From NCBI GenBank assembly GCA_017856375.1, contig JAFMFC010000003.1:1-51178 (forward strand): a DNA stretch of 51,178 bases. Reading direction: 5' to 3'. The stretch comes from Ilumatobacteraceae bacterium. Its GTDB lineage: Bacteria > Actinomycetota > Acidimicrobiia > Acidimicrobiales > Ilumatobacteraceae. Of this stretch, positions 24,940-34,804 are shown one piece after another (the first letter of the stretch is position 1; every line of letters starts with the position of its first letter). The notes below the pieces were generated by a model that searched no databases, was not told the origin of the DNA, and was given only the letters and a program-made list of their open reading frames with translations. The position numbers were made by a program, and so were the translations under genes.

Positions 24940-27900
24940 GTGGGCGATTCATTCACCCACCTGCACGTTCACACCGAATACTCCATGCTCGATGGGGCGT
25001 CGAGGCTGAATGAACTCGTTGCCCGGGCGGTAGCGGACGGTCAGCCAGCTCTCGGGATCACGGATCACGGGAACATGTACGGAGTGCTCGAGTTTTACAA
25101 GGAGTGCACCGCCGCCGGGATCAAGCCGATCATTGGCACCGAGGCTTACATGGCCCACGAACACCGTTCGGAACGGCCCTCGCGGCGCGGACGCGTCGAC
25201 GACACGGGTGGCGAGACAGAGGGCGGTGGCAAGTTGTACTACCACCTCACCTTGTTGGCGGAGAATGAAACCGGCTACCGCAATCTGATCCAGCTCTCGA
25301 GTCGGGCGTTTCTCGAGGGGTACTACTACCAGCCGCGAATGGACTGGGAATTGCTGGAGCGACACGCCAAAGGGGTGATCGCCACGAGCGGGTGTCTCGG
25401 TGGTCATGTGCTCCAAAGACTGATGAAGGGTGATGTGGATGGCGCGACGAAGGTTGCTGCGCGGATGCAGGACATCTTCGGTAAGGACAACTTCTTCATC
25501 GAGATGCAAGATCACGGTCTCGCGGATCAGCGGCGCACCAATCCGATGCTTGTCGACATGGCCAAGGCAATCGGCGCGCCGTTATTGGCAACGAACGACA
25601 CCCATTACACGCATCGTGAGGATCACGAATCGCACGACGCACTGCTCTGCGTACAGACGGGGAGCACCATCAGTGATCCCAATCGATTCAAGTTCGAGGG
25701 AACCGAGCACTACCTCAAATCAGCGCAGGAAATGAGATGGTTGTTCCGCGACTTTCCCGAGGCCTGCAACAACTCGTTGTGGATTGCCGAGCGCGCCGAT
25801 GTCAAGATCGAGTTCGGCAATTCCGTCTTGCCTCACTTTCCGATTCCCGAGGGTTTTGCCAACGACACGGAGTATCTCAAGCATCTGACGATGGAGGGTG
25901 CCAAGCGGCGGTGGGGTAGCGCGCTGCCGCCGGTAACGGTTGATCGCCTCGCCTACGAGCTGAAGGTAATTGCTGACATGGGGTTTAGCTCATACTTCTT
26001 AATTGTTTGGGACCTCATTCGTTACGCGCGCGAGCACGGCATTCGCGTTGGTCCCGGTCGAGGCTCGGCAGCTGGATGCGCGGTCGCCTATTGCCTGCGC
26101 ATCACCGACCTCGATCCGATTCGGTACGACCTCATCTTCGAGCGCTTTCTTAACCCCAGCCGTATCTCGATGCCCGACATCGACATGGACTTCGACTCGC
26201 GTTATCGGGATCAGATGATCCGCTATGCCTCAGATCGATATGGCCGTGATCGAGTCGCGCAGATCATCACCTTTGGCACGATCAAGGCACGCAACGCCGT
26301 TCGCGATGCTGCGCGCGTGCTCGGTTACCCGTACGCAGTGGGCGACAAGATCGCCAAGCTGATGCCACCGCTCGTCATGGGTCGCGATACGCCATTGCGC
26401 TATTGCTTCGAACTCGACGAGCGGCACAAGGCGGGCTACGCGGCGGCCGCCGACCTTCGCTCGCTGTGCGATGAAGATCCGGATGTCAAGCGAATCGTCG
26501 ACGTGGCGCGTGGTCTCGAGGGACTTAAGCGTTCGGTCGGCATCCACGCTGCCGCGGTGGTGATAACTAAGGAACCACTCACCGAGTACCTGCCCATTCA
26601 GCGAAAACCTGAACAGGGTCAAGATCCTGACCAGGCTCCCGTGGTGACTCAATTCGAAATGCACGGAGTGGAGGACCTCGGACTCCTCAAGATGGACATC
26701 CTCGGATTGCGCAATCTCGATGTGATCACGGACGCCAACAACATGATTCGTGAACTGCGTAATCCCGATTTCGATATTGACGCCATCCCCCTCGACGATG
26801 ACCAGACCTACGAGCTGCTCAGTCGAGGAGACACCATCGGAGTGTTCCAGTTGGAATCCTCGCCGATGAGGGCACTGCTCCGTTCCTTGGCGCCCGACAA
26901 ATTCGAGGACGTGGCCGCGGTGTTGGCTCTATACCGACCTGGTCCGATGAGTGCCAACATGCACAACGACTTTGCCGACTACAAAAACGGTCGTAAAGCA
27001 AAGCATTATTTTCACGACGATGCGCAAGACGTGCTTGGCGATACCTATGGACTGATGGTGTACCAGGAGAGCCTGATGCGTGTGGCTCAGAAATTTGCCG
27101 GGTACTCGTTGGCTGAAGCCGACAACCTGCGCAAGGCCTGCGGCAAGAAGATCAAGGCATTGATGGAGGAGCAACAAGACCTCTTCGTCAACGGTTGCGA
27201 GACCACGGGATATGGCCGCGATTTGGGGGAGGAGTTGTTCGCCGTCATCGTCAAGTTCGCCGACTACGCGTTTGCCAAGAGTCACGCGTATGGCTACGGG
27301 TTGATCTCCTACCAAACAGCCTTCTTGAAGGCTCACTATCCGGTGGAGTATCTCGCCTGTTTGTTGACGAGCGTCAAGACGAACTACGAGAAGGCCGCGG
27401 TGTATCTCGCCGATGCGCGGGCGAGCAATATCAAGGTGCGAACCCCCGACATCAACGAATCCGGTGTCGACTTCGAGTCGCGCGAAGGGGAAAGAAACCG
27501 CGAGATCGCATTTGGGCTCTCCGCAATTCGCAACGTTGGCGAAGGTCTCGTGAACCTGATCGTGGACGAGCGGAGAGAGCATGGTTCGTTCAGTTCGTTC
27601 TACGACTTCTGCGAACGAGTACCGGAGCAAGCACTTAACAAGCGCACGGTGGAGTCACTCATCAAAGCCGGCGCATTCGACAAATTGGGGCACCCTCGCA
27701 AGGGATTGCTGATGGTGTATGAAGCGATCATCGATTCGACGATTAACCGACGTCGCGAACGAGACCAAGGCGTGATGAGCCTGTTCGGCGAGCTGGACGA
27801 GCAGGAAGTCGGTTTTGGGGGTCGGATGGAGATTCCCGAACTGCAGTTCGATAAGACGGAACAACTGCGCTTCGAAAAAGAGATGCTTGGTCTCTACGTT

Positions 27901-28467
27901 TCAGATCATCCTTTGATGGGCATCGAGGGAGCACTGAGACGACGGGTGGATTGCTCCATTCCGGAGGCGATGGATCGAGAAGATGGCGCTTTCGTTCTCA
28001 TCGGTGGCTTGATCAACGGCCTTACGCGTCGGTGGACGAAGAAAGGCGACCAAATGGCCACGTTCGTGCTCGAGGACTTGCAGGGAACGGTGGAAGTCAC
28101 CGTGTTCCCGAAGACACTGCAAAAGTACGGGCACCAACTGGCCGACGACCTGCTGGTTGGAGTACGTGGACGTATCGATAAGCGTGAAGACTCTCGCGAG
28201 GGGTTGATGGCCATGGAGATCACCGTGCTCGAAGGTCTGCGCGCCTTCGATGAATCGCTGCACATTCGCTTGGCGACGCACGCCTTGACCGAAACGACGA
28301 TCGAGAATCTAAAGGTCTTGTTGCTGGAGCATGCCGGGAACTCTCCCGTGTTCGTTCACCTCGGCGATGACAAGGCCGTTCGGTTGGGGTCCGAGTTCAA
28401 CGTCAACCTCGACAAAGTGATGGGCCCGTTACGGGTCGCCTTTGGCGATGCGGCATACATTCAGTGA
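24940..28467 (+). CDS. dnaE: DNA polymerase III alpha subunit DnaE
   Basis: DnaE is the main replicative polymerase. The 1175-residue protein begins with a PHP domain (FTHLHVHTEYSMLDGA, then GITDHGNMYG), then the polymerase core with GRGSAAGCAVAY and the catalytic acidic motif PDIDMDFD (Asp413, Asp415). A helix-hairpin-helix region and an OB fold lie near the C-terminus. Retained PHP histidines (HLHVH, DHGN, NDTHYTH) suggest a possible metal-dependent proofreading activity, as in mycobacterial DnaE1. That is an inference. Length is typical for DnaE1. Confidence 0.96.
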   Translation: MGDSFTHLHVHTEYSMLDGASRLNELVARAVADGQPALGITDHGNMYGVLEFYKECTAAGIKPIIGTEAYMAHEHRSERPSRRGRVDDTGGETEGGGKLYYHLTLLAENETGYRNLIQLSSRAFLEGYYYQPRMDWELLERHAKGVIATSGCLGGHVLQRLMKGDVDGATKVAARMQDIFGKDNFFIEMQDHGLADQRRTNPMLVDMAKAIGAPLLATNDTHYTHREDHESHDALLCVQTGSTISDPNRFKFEGTEHYLKSAQEMRWLFRDFPEACNNSLWIAERADVKIEFGNSVLPHFPIPEGFANDTEYLKHLTMEGAKRRWGSALPPVTVDRLAYELKVIADMGFSSYFLIVWDLIRYAREHGIRVGPGRGSAAGCAVAYCLRITDLDPIRYDLIFERFLNPSRISMPDIDMDFDSRYRDQMIRYASDRYGRDRVAQIITFGTIKARNAVRDAARVLGYPYAVGDKIAKLMPPLVMGRDTPLRYCFELDERHKAGYAAAADLRSLCDEDPDVKRIVDVARGLEGLKRSVGIHAAAVVITKEPLTEYLPIQRKPEQGQDPDQAPVVTQFEMHGVEDLGLLKMDILGLRNLDVITDANNMIRELRNPDFDIDAIPLDDDQTYELLSRGDTIGVFQLESSPMRALLRSLAPDKFEDVAAVLALYRPGPMSANMHNDFADYKNGRKAKHYFHDDAQDVLGDTYGLMVYQESLMRVAQKFAGYSLAEADNLRKACGKKIKALMEEQQDLFVNGCETTGYGRDLGEELFAVIVKFADYAFAKSHAYGYGLISYQTAFLKAHYPVEYLACLLTSVKTNYEKAAVYLADARASNIKVRTPDINESGVDFESREGERNREIAFGLSAIRNVGEGLVNLIVDERREHGSFSSFYDFCERVPEQALNKRTVESLIKAGAFDKLGHPRKGLLMVYEAIIDSTINRRRERDQGVMSLFGELDEQEVGFGGRMEIPELQFDKTEQLRFEKEMLGLYVSDHPLMGIEGALRRRVDCSIPEAMDREDGAFVLIGGLINGLTRRWTKKGDQMATFVLEDLQGTVEVTVFPKTLQKYGHQLADDLLVGVRGRIDKREDSREGLMAMEITVLEGLRAFDESLHIRLATHALTETTIENLKVLLLEHAGNSPVFVHLGDDKAVRLGSEFNVNLDKVMGPLRVAFGDAAYIQ

Positions 28468-28497
28468 GCCCTTCGCTAGGCACTTGATCAGGCCGTC

Positions 28498-28515
28498 GCA
28501 AATCGGCAAATTTGC
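28498..28515. repeat. Nested inverted repeat upstream of the 28533 gene
   Basis: GCAAAT (28498-28503) and ATTTGC (28510-28515) are inverted repeats with a 6-nt loop. The right half also forms the 10-bp palindrome GCAAATTTGC (28506-28515). It lies 18 nt before the next start codon and could be an operator or the end of the dnaE transcript. Confidence 0.4.
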
Positions 28516-28532
28516 TGGCACACTTAATACTT

Positions 28533-29192
28533 ATGTCAGTCGAGGTGGTGACTCGCGATAGTTCGTCGCTCACCGATACCGAATTGGACGACCTTGCCGC
28601 AATGGGCGGCGCATTCGGGATTGGTGCAATTTCCAAGGCCAAGGAAGATTGGGTGTTGTTTACCGTCGCCACGATCAACGGCAAGATCAATGGATTCACG
28701 TTCTCCACTTTGGAGCGAATTGGTGGAACCCCCTGCGTATTGCTCGGCATGATGAGCGTGAAGCGATCTGCGAAGCGAGATGCGGTCCTCAAAGGTTTGA
28801 TGACCGAGGCCTACCACCGTGCACTGATGGCTTTTCCCGATGAGGATGTGGTGGTCGGTTCACGTTTCGCATTGGTCGATGGTCTCGAGGCATTCAAATC
28901 GGTGTCTGACATGATCCCTCGTCCCGGCCATCGTGCAGTAGGCGAAGAGCGAGCCTGGGGTAAGCGACTCGCGCGACGGTTCGGAGTTGATTCGTCATAT
29001 GACGAGCAGAGTTTCGTCGTCAAGTCGAATGGTCAGAGTGGTTTCCTCGATCATGAATCAGCGAAGGCGGACAAGATCACGAAGGAGTTCGGCGAGCTTT
29101 TCAAGTCTGTGCCAAAGACCAAGGGTGGTGTGTTGATCGTCCACGGTTGGACGATGGCCGAATCGCTGGCCAAGCTCGGCCGTATCAAGTAG
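28533..29192 (+). CDS. Conserved-looking protein of unknown function, possibly GNAT-like
   Basis: I do not recognise this 219-residue protein. It is soluble with no signal peptide or membrane segment. The first 120 residues alternate strands and helices (WVLFTVATINGKINGFTFSTLERIGG, then a basic SVKRSAKRD helix), which recalls an acetyltransferase fold. The middle block RPGHRAVGEERAWGKRLARRFG is strikingly charged and looks like a functional motif. The start ATG 28533 has no Shine-Dalgarno. It ends 4 nt before a nitroreductase gene, which suggests co-transcription. Confidence 0.7.
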   Translation: MSVEVVTRDSSSLTDTELDDLAAMGGAFGIGAISKAKEDWVLFTVATINGKINGFTFSTLERIGGTPCVLLGMMSVKRSAKRDAVLKGLMTEAYHRALMAFPDEDVVVGSRFALVDGLEAFKSVSDMIPRPGHRAVGEERAWGKRLARRFGVDSSYDEQSFVVKSNGQSGFLDHESAKADKITKEFGELFKSVPKTKGGVLIVHGWTMAESLAKLGRIK

Positions 29193-29196
29193 TCCC

Positions 29197-29793
29197 TTGA
29201 ACGTCGCCGACGCGGTGCGCGCTCGGCGGATGACGCGATCGTTTTCTTCCGAGCCGATCGAACCAGAAGTCATTGACGATTTGTTGGACCTCGCGACTCG
29301 TGCTCCCTCGGCGGGCAAGTCGCAAGGATGGCACTTCGTCGTGCTGGAGGGAGAACAGACGAGAAATTTTTGGGATGCCACGCTCGACGTCGACAAGCGC
29401 CGAACATTTGCCTGGCCACGACTGCTCGATGCTCCCGTGATCGTGCTGCCATTTGCCGATCCGGGTCAGTATCTCGAGCGTTACTCACAAAATGACAAGG
29501 CGGCTACGGGATTGGGCGAATCGATCGAAAACTGGCCCGCTCCCTATTGGACGATCGACACGTCGTTTGCGGTGATGACCTTGCTGCTCGCCGCCACCGA
29601 ACGCGGTCTCGGTGCACTGTTCTTTGGTGTGTTCAACGGAGAAGTTCGGGTGCGTGAAATGGTGCACGCGCCGGACGGAGTGCAATTGCTTGGAGCAATC
29701 GCGCTTGGTCGACCGCTCGAGACCGACCGTGTTGGCCGAAGCGCTGGACGCCCGCGCAAGTTCACCGACGTGGTGCACCGTGGCACCTGGTGA
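29197..29793 (+). CDS. Nitroreductase-family flavoprotein
   Basis: The 198-residue protein opens with ARRMTRSFSSEPIEPEVIDDLLDLATRAPSAGKSQGWHFVV, the FMN-binding start of the nitroreductase superfamily, and ends with a GAIALGRPLE block typical of the fold. Members reduce nitro groups, quinones or flavins with NAD(P)H; some do dehalogenation or F420-related chemistry. The substrate is unknown. The start is TTG 29197, 4 nt after the previous gene. It converges on the DUF255 gene with an 8-nt gap and no visible terminator. Confidence 0.85.
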   Translation: MNVADAVRARRMTRSFSSEPIEPEVIDDLLDLATRAPSAGKSQGWHFVVLEGEQTRNFWDATLDVDKRRTFAWPRLLDAPVIVLPFADPGQYLERYSQNDKAATGLGESIENWPAPYWTIDTSFAVMTLLLAATERGLGALFFGVFNGEVRVREMVHAPDGVQLLGAIALGRPLETDRVGRSAGRPRKFTDVVHRGTW

Positions 29794-29801
29794 ACCCTCG
29801 G

Positions 29802-31799
29802 TTAGCCGCTGAGCGCCGAGCGCAGAGTGTCGACCAACGACTGCGGATCGCTGCTCGGGGCCAGGCACGACCACTCCCGACACACGTAGGCGAGCCCTTC
29901 CTTTCGCTCCTGCCAGATCGGTGAGTCGTATCGCTCGCCCCACGCCATAACCGTTGTGGGCAACCATCTCCCGCGAAGCGCATCGACGAGATCCGGCCGT
30001 TCGCCGCACACCACGACTTCGGAAACGCCGACATGCACCAAGTGCGCGGCGCACAGCAGATTGCCGAAGGCAGTTGGTGCGCTGGGCACGATGCCACCAA
30101 GTAGTCGAAGTATGGCGATTGCACGCTCCCTGAAGTCTGAGCGACCCGTGAGACTTGCTAAGCGCAGGAGCCCTAGTGCGGCCGTCGAGTTGGCGGACGG
30201 TGTGGCGTTGTCCATGATGTCTTTCTGGCGTACGACAAGCTGTTCGCCCGAAGAGTGGTTGGTGAAAAATCCACCGTTTTTTTCGTCCCAATAACCGGCG
30301 ATCAATTGGTCGGCAACGGAAATCGCTTCGTCGATCCATCTACGTTCTCCGGTTGCCTCGCCGAGACGAGTGAATCCATCCAGCAGTTGCGCCAAGTCCT
30401 GCGCCAAGGCGTGGTGACGTGCTTGCGGTGTGCCGTCTGCTTGCCAGCTGCGACACCACGATTGATCAGATCCGCGCAATCGCGAGACCAGGAATTCTCC
30501 ATTGCGTCGTGCTGCTGCCAGCCAGTCTGGGCGATTGAGTACGAATGCTGCTTCGGCCAGCGTGGCCAACATCATCCCGTTCCATTCCGCGAGCACCTTG
30601 TCGTCGAGTCCAGGGCGAGCGCGACGTTCGCGATACGTGCGAAGGGCGGTTCGCGCTTGGTCAATTTCTGGTGATCGGGCAAACGATCCGCGACGATGTA
30701 GTCGTGTCGGAATGTTTTTGCCCTCGAAGTTTCCTTCTTCGCTGAAGCCCCACCATTCGACGGCCACTTCGAACAATTCGGCGGGCAAAGCAGTGCGAAC
30801 ATCATCAAGGGTGAAGACATAGAAGTGACCCTCGTGGGAGTGACCATGTTCGTCGAGTGAGTCTGCGTCTTCTGCACAAAAGAAGCCGCCATCGGGATGT
30901 GTCAAAGTCTCGAGGACGTAGTCAATGGTCTCCTCGACGATCTGAACCCACGACGGTTCTCTGAGAGCAAGTGCACCATGGAGGTATGCACGGGCGATGA
31001 GCGCCTGGTCATAGAGCATTTTTTCGAAGTGGGGAACCAACCACTTTTCATCCACGCTGTAACGGGCGAAGCCACCGCCGAGGTGGTCGTACATTCCTCC
31101 CGATGCCATCGCATCGAGTGTCGTTCGCACCGCCGAACTGATCTCGGGCGACTCGCTGTCCATGAATTGGCGCAACAGCACTTCGATGTTCATCGTGTTC
31201 GGGAATTTGGGTGCTCCTCCGAAGCCGCCCCACTTGGCGTCGTGGTTGGTGATGAGTTGTTTGATGGCCAGATCGAACGTGTCGATCGAGATCGTCTCGT
31301 CTCGAGGGGTGATGGCTGCCGTACGCGAAAGGATTTCCATGAGAGCGTCGGCGTTCTCGTCAATTTCGTTGCGACGTGACCGCCAGGCATCGTCGATGGC
31401 TCGCATCAGCTGGATGAAAGTGGGCTTCTGGTAGTACGTGCCGCCGTAGAACGGTTTTCCGGATGGGGAGAGGAATACGGTCATTGGCCATCCACCTCGT
31501 CCCGTCATGGCCTGGACTGCATCCATGTAGATGGCATCGACGTCGGGTCGTTCCTCGCGGTCGACCTTGACGTTGACGAAGAGCTCGTTCATGATCGCAG
31601 CAGTTTCATCGTCCTCGAACGACTCGTGTGCCATCACGTGGCACCAGTGACAAGCCGAGTAGCCAACGGACAACAAGATGGGCACGTTGCGGCGTGTCGC
31701 TTCGGCAAATGCCTCGTCTCCCCACGGGTGCCAATCCACCGGGTTATCCCGATGTTGGCGGAGATAGGGGCTGGTCTGGTCAGCGAGTCGATTTGTCAT
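29802..31799 (-). CDS. DUF255 thioredoxin-domain protein (YyaL/SPATA20 family)
   Basis: The 665-residue protein starts with a DUF255 thioredoxin-like domain, [23 protein letters not shown], with the redox motif [14 protein letters not shown] (Cys50 and Cys53), and [24 protein letters not shown]. The remaining roughly 500 residues form an alpha/alpha six-hairpin-like domain ([28 protein letters not shown]). The family occurs in bacteria, archaea and animals; its biochemical role is unsettled. No signal peptide is seen. It starts 3 nt after the subtilase gene and belongs to the fabI minus-strand operon. Confidence 0.92.
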   Translation of the reverse strand: MTNRLADQTSPYLRQHRDNPVDWHPWGDEAFAEATRRNVPILLSVGYSACHWCHVMAHESFEDDETAAIMNELFVNVKVDREERPDVDAIYMDAVQAMTGRGGWPMTVFLSPSGKPFYGGTYYQKPTFIQLMRAIDDAWRSRRNEIDENADALMEILSRTAAITPRDETISIDTFDLAIKQLITNHDAKWGGFGGAPKFPNTMNIEVLLRQFMDSESPEISSAVRTTLDAMASGGMYDHLGGGFARYSVDEKWLVPHFEKMLYDQALIARAYLHGALALREPSWVQIVEETIDYVLETLTHPDGGFFCAEDADSLDEHGHSHEGHFYVFTLDDVRTALPAELFEVAVEWWGFSEEGNFEGKNIPTRLHRRGSFARSPEIDQARTALRTYRERRARPGLDDKVLAEWNGMMLATLAEAAFVLNRPDWLAAARRNGEFLVSRLRGSDQSWCRSWQADGTPQARHHALAQDLAQLLDGFTRLGEATGERRWIDEAISVADQLIAGYWDEKNGGFFTNHSSGEQLVVRQKDIMDNATPSANSTAALGLLRLASLTGRSDFRERAIAILRLLGGIVPSAPTAFGNLLCAAHLVHVGVSEVVVCGERPDLVDALRGRWLPTTVMAWGERYDSPIWQERKEGLAYVCREWSCLAPSSDPQSLVDTLRSALSG

Positions 31800-31802
31800 C
31801 GC

Positions 31803-33275
31803 TCAACCGGCGGGTGACACCGCGATGTTGGCTAAGAAGTTCATCGCAGGAAACGGCGAGCGCGCCGCAACGCGAACCCGGACCACACAGTTGTCGGGAA
31901 CGGGAGATGCGATCAACGCATCACGGGTCAAGGTGCACGAACCGCTCACGAGCTGCAAGGTTGTGCGACCTTTGGCGGGGCCGCCGAGAAGACTCGTCGT
32001 CTTGGTGCTGGAGGCAACGGACACGTTGTTGACGACGAGCCACTTCGCCATAATTCTCGGAGTCGTGGCAGAGAACTGCGGCGTTGACTGCTGCGGCGTG
32101 GTGATGGCGACACGAATGAAGGTGCCGGCATCGCGCGTCTTGGTGCGGTATTGGGTCGCCACGGCATTGGCAATGGCGGCGCAATTGGCGGGACGCTTCG
32201 TGGCGGTCGTGCCTGGTTTCGTGCAGCGATACCACTGCACCTTCACCTCCGGCCGAGCCATCACGGTGAGGTCTTCGTTCAACCGACCAAGTGCCGCGAT
32301 GACGGGTTGGCTCGAGTCGGGAAACAAAGCGGCTAGTTGGGCGAAGGCGGCAGGAAGGTTGAGTAGACCAAAACCGGTCTGATCATCGCGACCCGGTGTG
32401 CCGATATCGGTGGCTGACTGCAGCAGGATGTCGCGCGCCTGACCTGCGGTGAGTGTTGGCTGTGCTGCGAAGAGCAATGCAGCTGCACCACTCACGAAGG
32501 CCGCAGCCATCGATGAGCCTGTGCTCAACCCATAGTTGCCGAGCGCTGTGGAAAGAATGCCGACGCCGGGCGCGGCAATGTCGATGTAGGAACCAACCTG
32601 TGACTTCGCGCCAGGAACGTTGTTTTGGTCGACAAAGGAGACAGCGATCGTTTGATCGAACGCTGCGGGCCATTTGGGTGCTGCCGTTGGTCCATCGTTG
32701 CCCGCGGCAGCAACCACAAGTGAGCCTTTGCTTGTGGCATAGGTGATCGCCTCGGACAACGGCGCCGACTCTTGATCTCCGCCCAAGGAGAGATTGATCA
32801 CGCGCGCCCCCATGTCGGCTGCCATGCGCACACCCGCCACGACATCGCCCGAACGGCCGCGGCCGTCGGGTCCAAGAACTCGGATGGGCAGCACTCGCGA
32901 CTCTGGTGCAACACCTGCGATTCCGGCGCCGTTGTTTGCCACTGCAGAGATGATTCCCGCGACGTGCGTTCCGTGTCCCTGGGTGTCGACGTCCGGCGCT
33001 CCGGGTTCGTTGACGCCTCCGAACAAATTGATTCCTTGAGATATGTTCGCGTCAAGGTCAGGGTGCGGTCCGCTCCCGCTGTCGATCACGGCAACTGTGA
33101 CGCTGGCACCCCGCGTGATTGCCCACGCTTGCTCTGCTCCAATCTTGGTGAGTCCCCATTGTTGGGAATACAGCGGGTCATTGACGGTTGCCGCGGCAAC
33201 GGAGCTGGGCTGGAGAAGTGCGCCGAAGAGCACACCACACGTCGCTATGAAGAGGGAACGGGAGTAACAACGCAC
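31803..33275 (-). CDS. Secreted subtilisin-like serine protease (S8)
   Basis: The 490-residue protein has a signal peptide (about 1-29, ending SVAAA) and a subtilase domain with the full triad: Asp65 in AVIDSG, His101 in GHGTHVAG, and Ser255 in STGSSMAAAF. The oxyanion asparagine is in AAAGND (193). The catalytic serine motif is GSSMA instead of the usual GTSMA. A C-terminal region of about 180 residues (WYRCTKPG...C...) looks like a secreted Ig-like module with paired cysteines. The substrate is unknown. GTG start, 9 nt after fabI. Confidence 0.9.
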   Translation of the reverse strand: MRCYSRSLFIATCGVLFGALLQPSSVAAATVNDPLYSQQWGLTKIGAEQAWAITRGASVTVAVIDSGSGPHPDLDANISQGINLFGGVNEPGAPDVDTQGHGTHVAGIISAVANNGAGIAGVAPESRVLPIRVLGPDGRGRSGDVVAGVRMAADMGARVINLSLGGDQESAPLSEAITYATSKGSLVVAAAGNDGPTAAPKWPAAFDQTIAVSFVDQNNVPGAKSQVGSYIDIAAPGVGILSTALGNYGLSTGSSMAAAFVSGAAALLFAAQPTLTAGQARDILLQSATDIGTPGRDDQTGFGLLNLPAAFAQLAALFPDSSQPVIAALGRLNEDLTVMARPEVKVQWYRCTKPGTTATKRPANCAAIANAVATQYRTKTRDAGTFIRVAITTPQQSTPQFSATTPRIMAKWLVVNNVSVASSTKTTSLLGGPAKGRTTLQLVSGSCTLTRDALIASPVPDNCVVRVRVAARSPFPAMNFLANIAVSPAG

Positions 33276-33284
33276 GAGACCGTT

Positions 33285-34061
33285 CTACACACCGACGGCG
33301 TGGAAACCGCCGTCGACATGGACAATCTCGCCTGTCGTCGCGGGAAACCAGTCGGAGAGCAGAGCGACGCACGCCTTGGCCACAGGTGCACTGTCCAAGA
33401 TGTTCCAACCAAGTGGTGCGCGTTGTGACCAAATGTCCTCAAATTGGGCGAAACTCGGAATTGACTTGGCTGCCATCGTGCGGATCGGTCCTGCCGCCAC
33501 CAAGTTGCAGCGCACGCCCTTGGCTCCGAGTTCTCGCGCGAGATAGCGATTGGTCGCTTCGAGGGCGGCCTTGGCCACGCCCATCCAGTTGTACGCAGGC
33601 CACGCCACCGTGTTGTCGAAGTCGAGACCGACGAAACTGCCACCATTCGTCATCAAGGGAACGAATGCGGCAGCAAGAGTCTTCAGTGAGAAAGCTGAAA
33701 TCTCCATCGCCACGGCAACGTCTGGCCACGGAGCTGCCATCAAGTCGTCCCCAAGGCACGAGGCCGGTGCAAATCCGATCGAGTGCAACACGCCATCCAC
33801 GCGACCGAGGTGGGTCTTGGCTGCTTCACGTGCCGCCTCGACATGTTCGGCAATCGTGACGTCAAACTCGATGACTTCAACTGCTTGGTCAAGTTTGCGC
33901 GCGGTGCGTTCGGTGATCGACAGCCCCCGACCTGCTCCCGTGAGGATGATCCTCGCGCCCTCGCGTTGGGCGAGCTGAGCCACTCCGAAGGCAAGGGAGG
34001 CGTCGGTAAGGACACCAGTGATTACGAGGTTCTTGCCGGCGAGGATTCCTGAGGACGACAT
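33285..34061 (-). CDS. fabI: NADH-dependent enoyl-ACP reductase FabI (InhA-like)
   Basis: FabI performs the last reduction in each round of type II fatty-acid elongation. The 258-residue short-chain dehydrogenase begins LAGKNLVITGVLTDASLAFGVAQLAQREGA, typical of FabI/InhA, and has LHSIGFAP and the catalytic pair in YNWMGVAKAALEA (Tyr-x6-Lys spacing). It also has GPIRTMAAKSIPSF near the substrate loop and the ending VDGGFHAVGV. It starts at the minus-strand ATG 34061 and heads an operon with a subtilase and a DUF255 protein, an unusual set of partners. Confidence 0.93.
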   Translation of the reverse strand: MSSSGILAGKNLVITGVLTDASLAFGVAQLAQREGARIILTGAGRGLSITERTARKLDQAVEVIEFDVTIAEHVEAAREAAKTHLGRVDGVLHSIGFAPASCLGDDLMAAPWPDVAVAMEISAFSLKTLAAAFVPLMTNGGSFVGLDFDNTVAWPAYNWMGVAKAALEATNRYLARELGAKGVRCNLVAAGPIRTMAAKSIPSFAQFEDIWSQRAPLGWNILDSAPVAKACVALLSDWFPATTGEIVHVDGGFHAVGV

Positions 34062-34076
34062 CTACCTAGACGGTAG
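34062..34076 (-). promoter_or_regulatory. fabI leaderless -10 box within a small inverted repeat
   Basis: On the minus strand TACCGT (34075-34070) lies 8 nt from the fabI ATG, a TANNNT match. The plus strand shows CTACC (34062-34066)/GGTAG (34072-34076) with a 5-nt loop overlapping the box. A regulator could bind there. Confidence 0.4.
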
Positions 34077-34108
34077 TTGCCCTCGGGGGAATGTGTGAGA
34101 CTTGGGCG

Positions 34109-34804
34109 ATGCGCATCGGGATCATGGGTGGGACTGGTCCCGCCGGTAGCGGACTGGGTTTGCGTTTGAATGTTGCCGGTCACGAAGTTGTGATCGGCTC
34201 GCGATCGCGGGAGAAATCGGAGCACGCGGTTGCCGAGCTCGTCGCAGCGTGGCCAAAGCATCGAATAACGATTGAGGCGGGCGACAATCTCGCCGCCGCC
34301 CAGTGCGATCTTGTCGTCGTCGCCACGCCCTGGGATTCAATTGCCACATTGGTCGGCGAACATGCCGAGGCGCTTCGCGGAAAGGTCGTGGTGACCATGG
34401 CCAACGCGCTGATCCGTGTCGGCAAAGAATTTCAACCGCTCGTGCCGCCGCGCGGGAGCATTGCGGCGCACGTGCAAGCGGCCATTCCCGCAAGCCGGGT
34501 GGTGGCAGCAATGCAGCACATCCCGGCCAAGGAGTTGGGGAATCTCGAACATCATGTCGACAGCGACGTCTTGATTTGTTCCGATTTTCCCGATGCGATC
34601 GAGACAGTGAGTGACATCGTTGCCAAGATCCCCGGTTGTCGACCCCTGAACACTGGCGGGTTGTCCAATGCGCTCGCCCTAGAAGCGTTCACCGCCGTGC
34701 TGTTGCAGTTGAACGTGCGATACAAGACGCGGGTGGCACCGCGTCTCACCGGGATTCCGTCCAACGACCCGGTGACCGGGCGTTCGATGGAGCTCCCATC
34801 TTGA
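34109..34804 (+). CDS. npdG: NADPH-dependent F420 reductase (Fno/NpdG family)
   Basis: The 231-residue protein opens with MRIGIMGGTGPAGSGLGLRL, the nucleotide-binding loop of F420H2:NADP oxidoreductases, followed by GSRSREKSE for the NADP phosphate and VVVATPWDSIATLV. A GGLSNALALEAFTAVLLQLN helix and YKTRVAPRLTG end match the family. The enzyme moves hydride between NADPH and coenzyme F420. The start ATG is preceded by GAGACT at 6 nt. It overlaps mshC by 1 nt and diverges from fabI with 47 nt between starts. Confidence 0.85.
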   Translation: MRIGIMGGTGPAGSGLGLRLNVAGHEVVIGSRSREKSEHAVAELVAAWPKHRITIEAGDNLAAAQCDLVVVATPWDSIATLVGEHAEALRGKVVVTMANALIRVGKEFQPLVPPRGSIAAHVQAAIPASRVVAAMQHIPAKELGNLEHHVDSDVLICSDFPDAIETVSDIVAKIPGCRPLNTGGLSNALALEAFTAVLLQLNVRYKTRVAPRLTGIPSNDPVTGRSMELPS

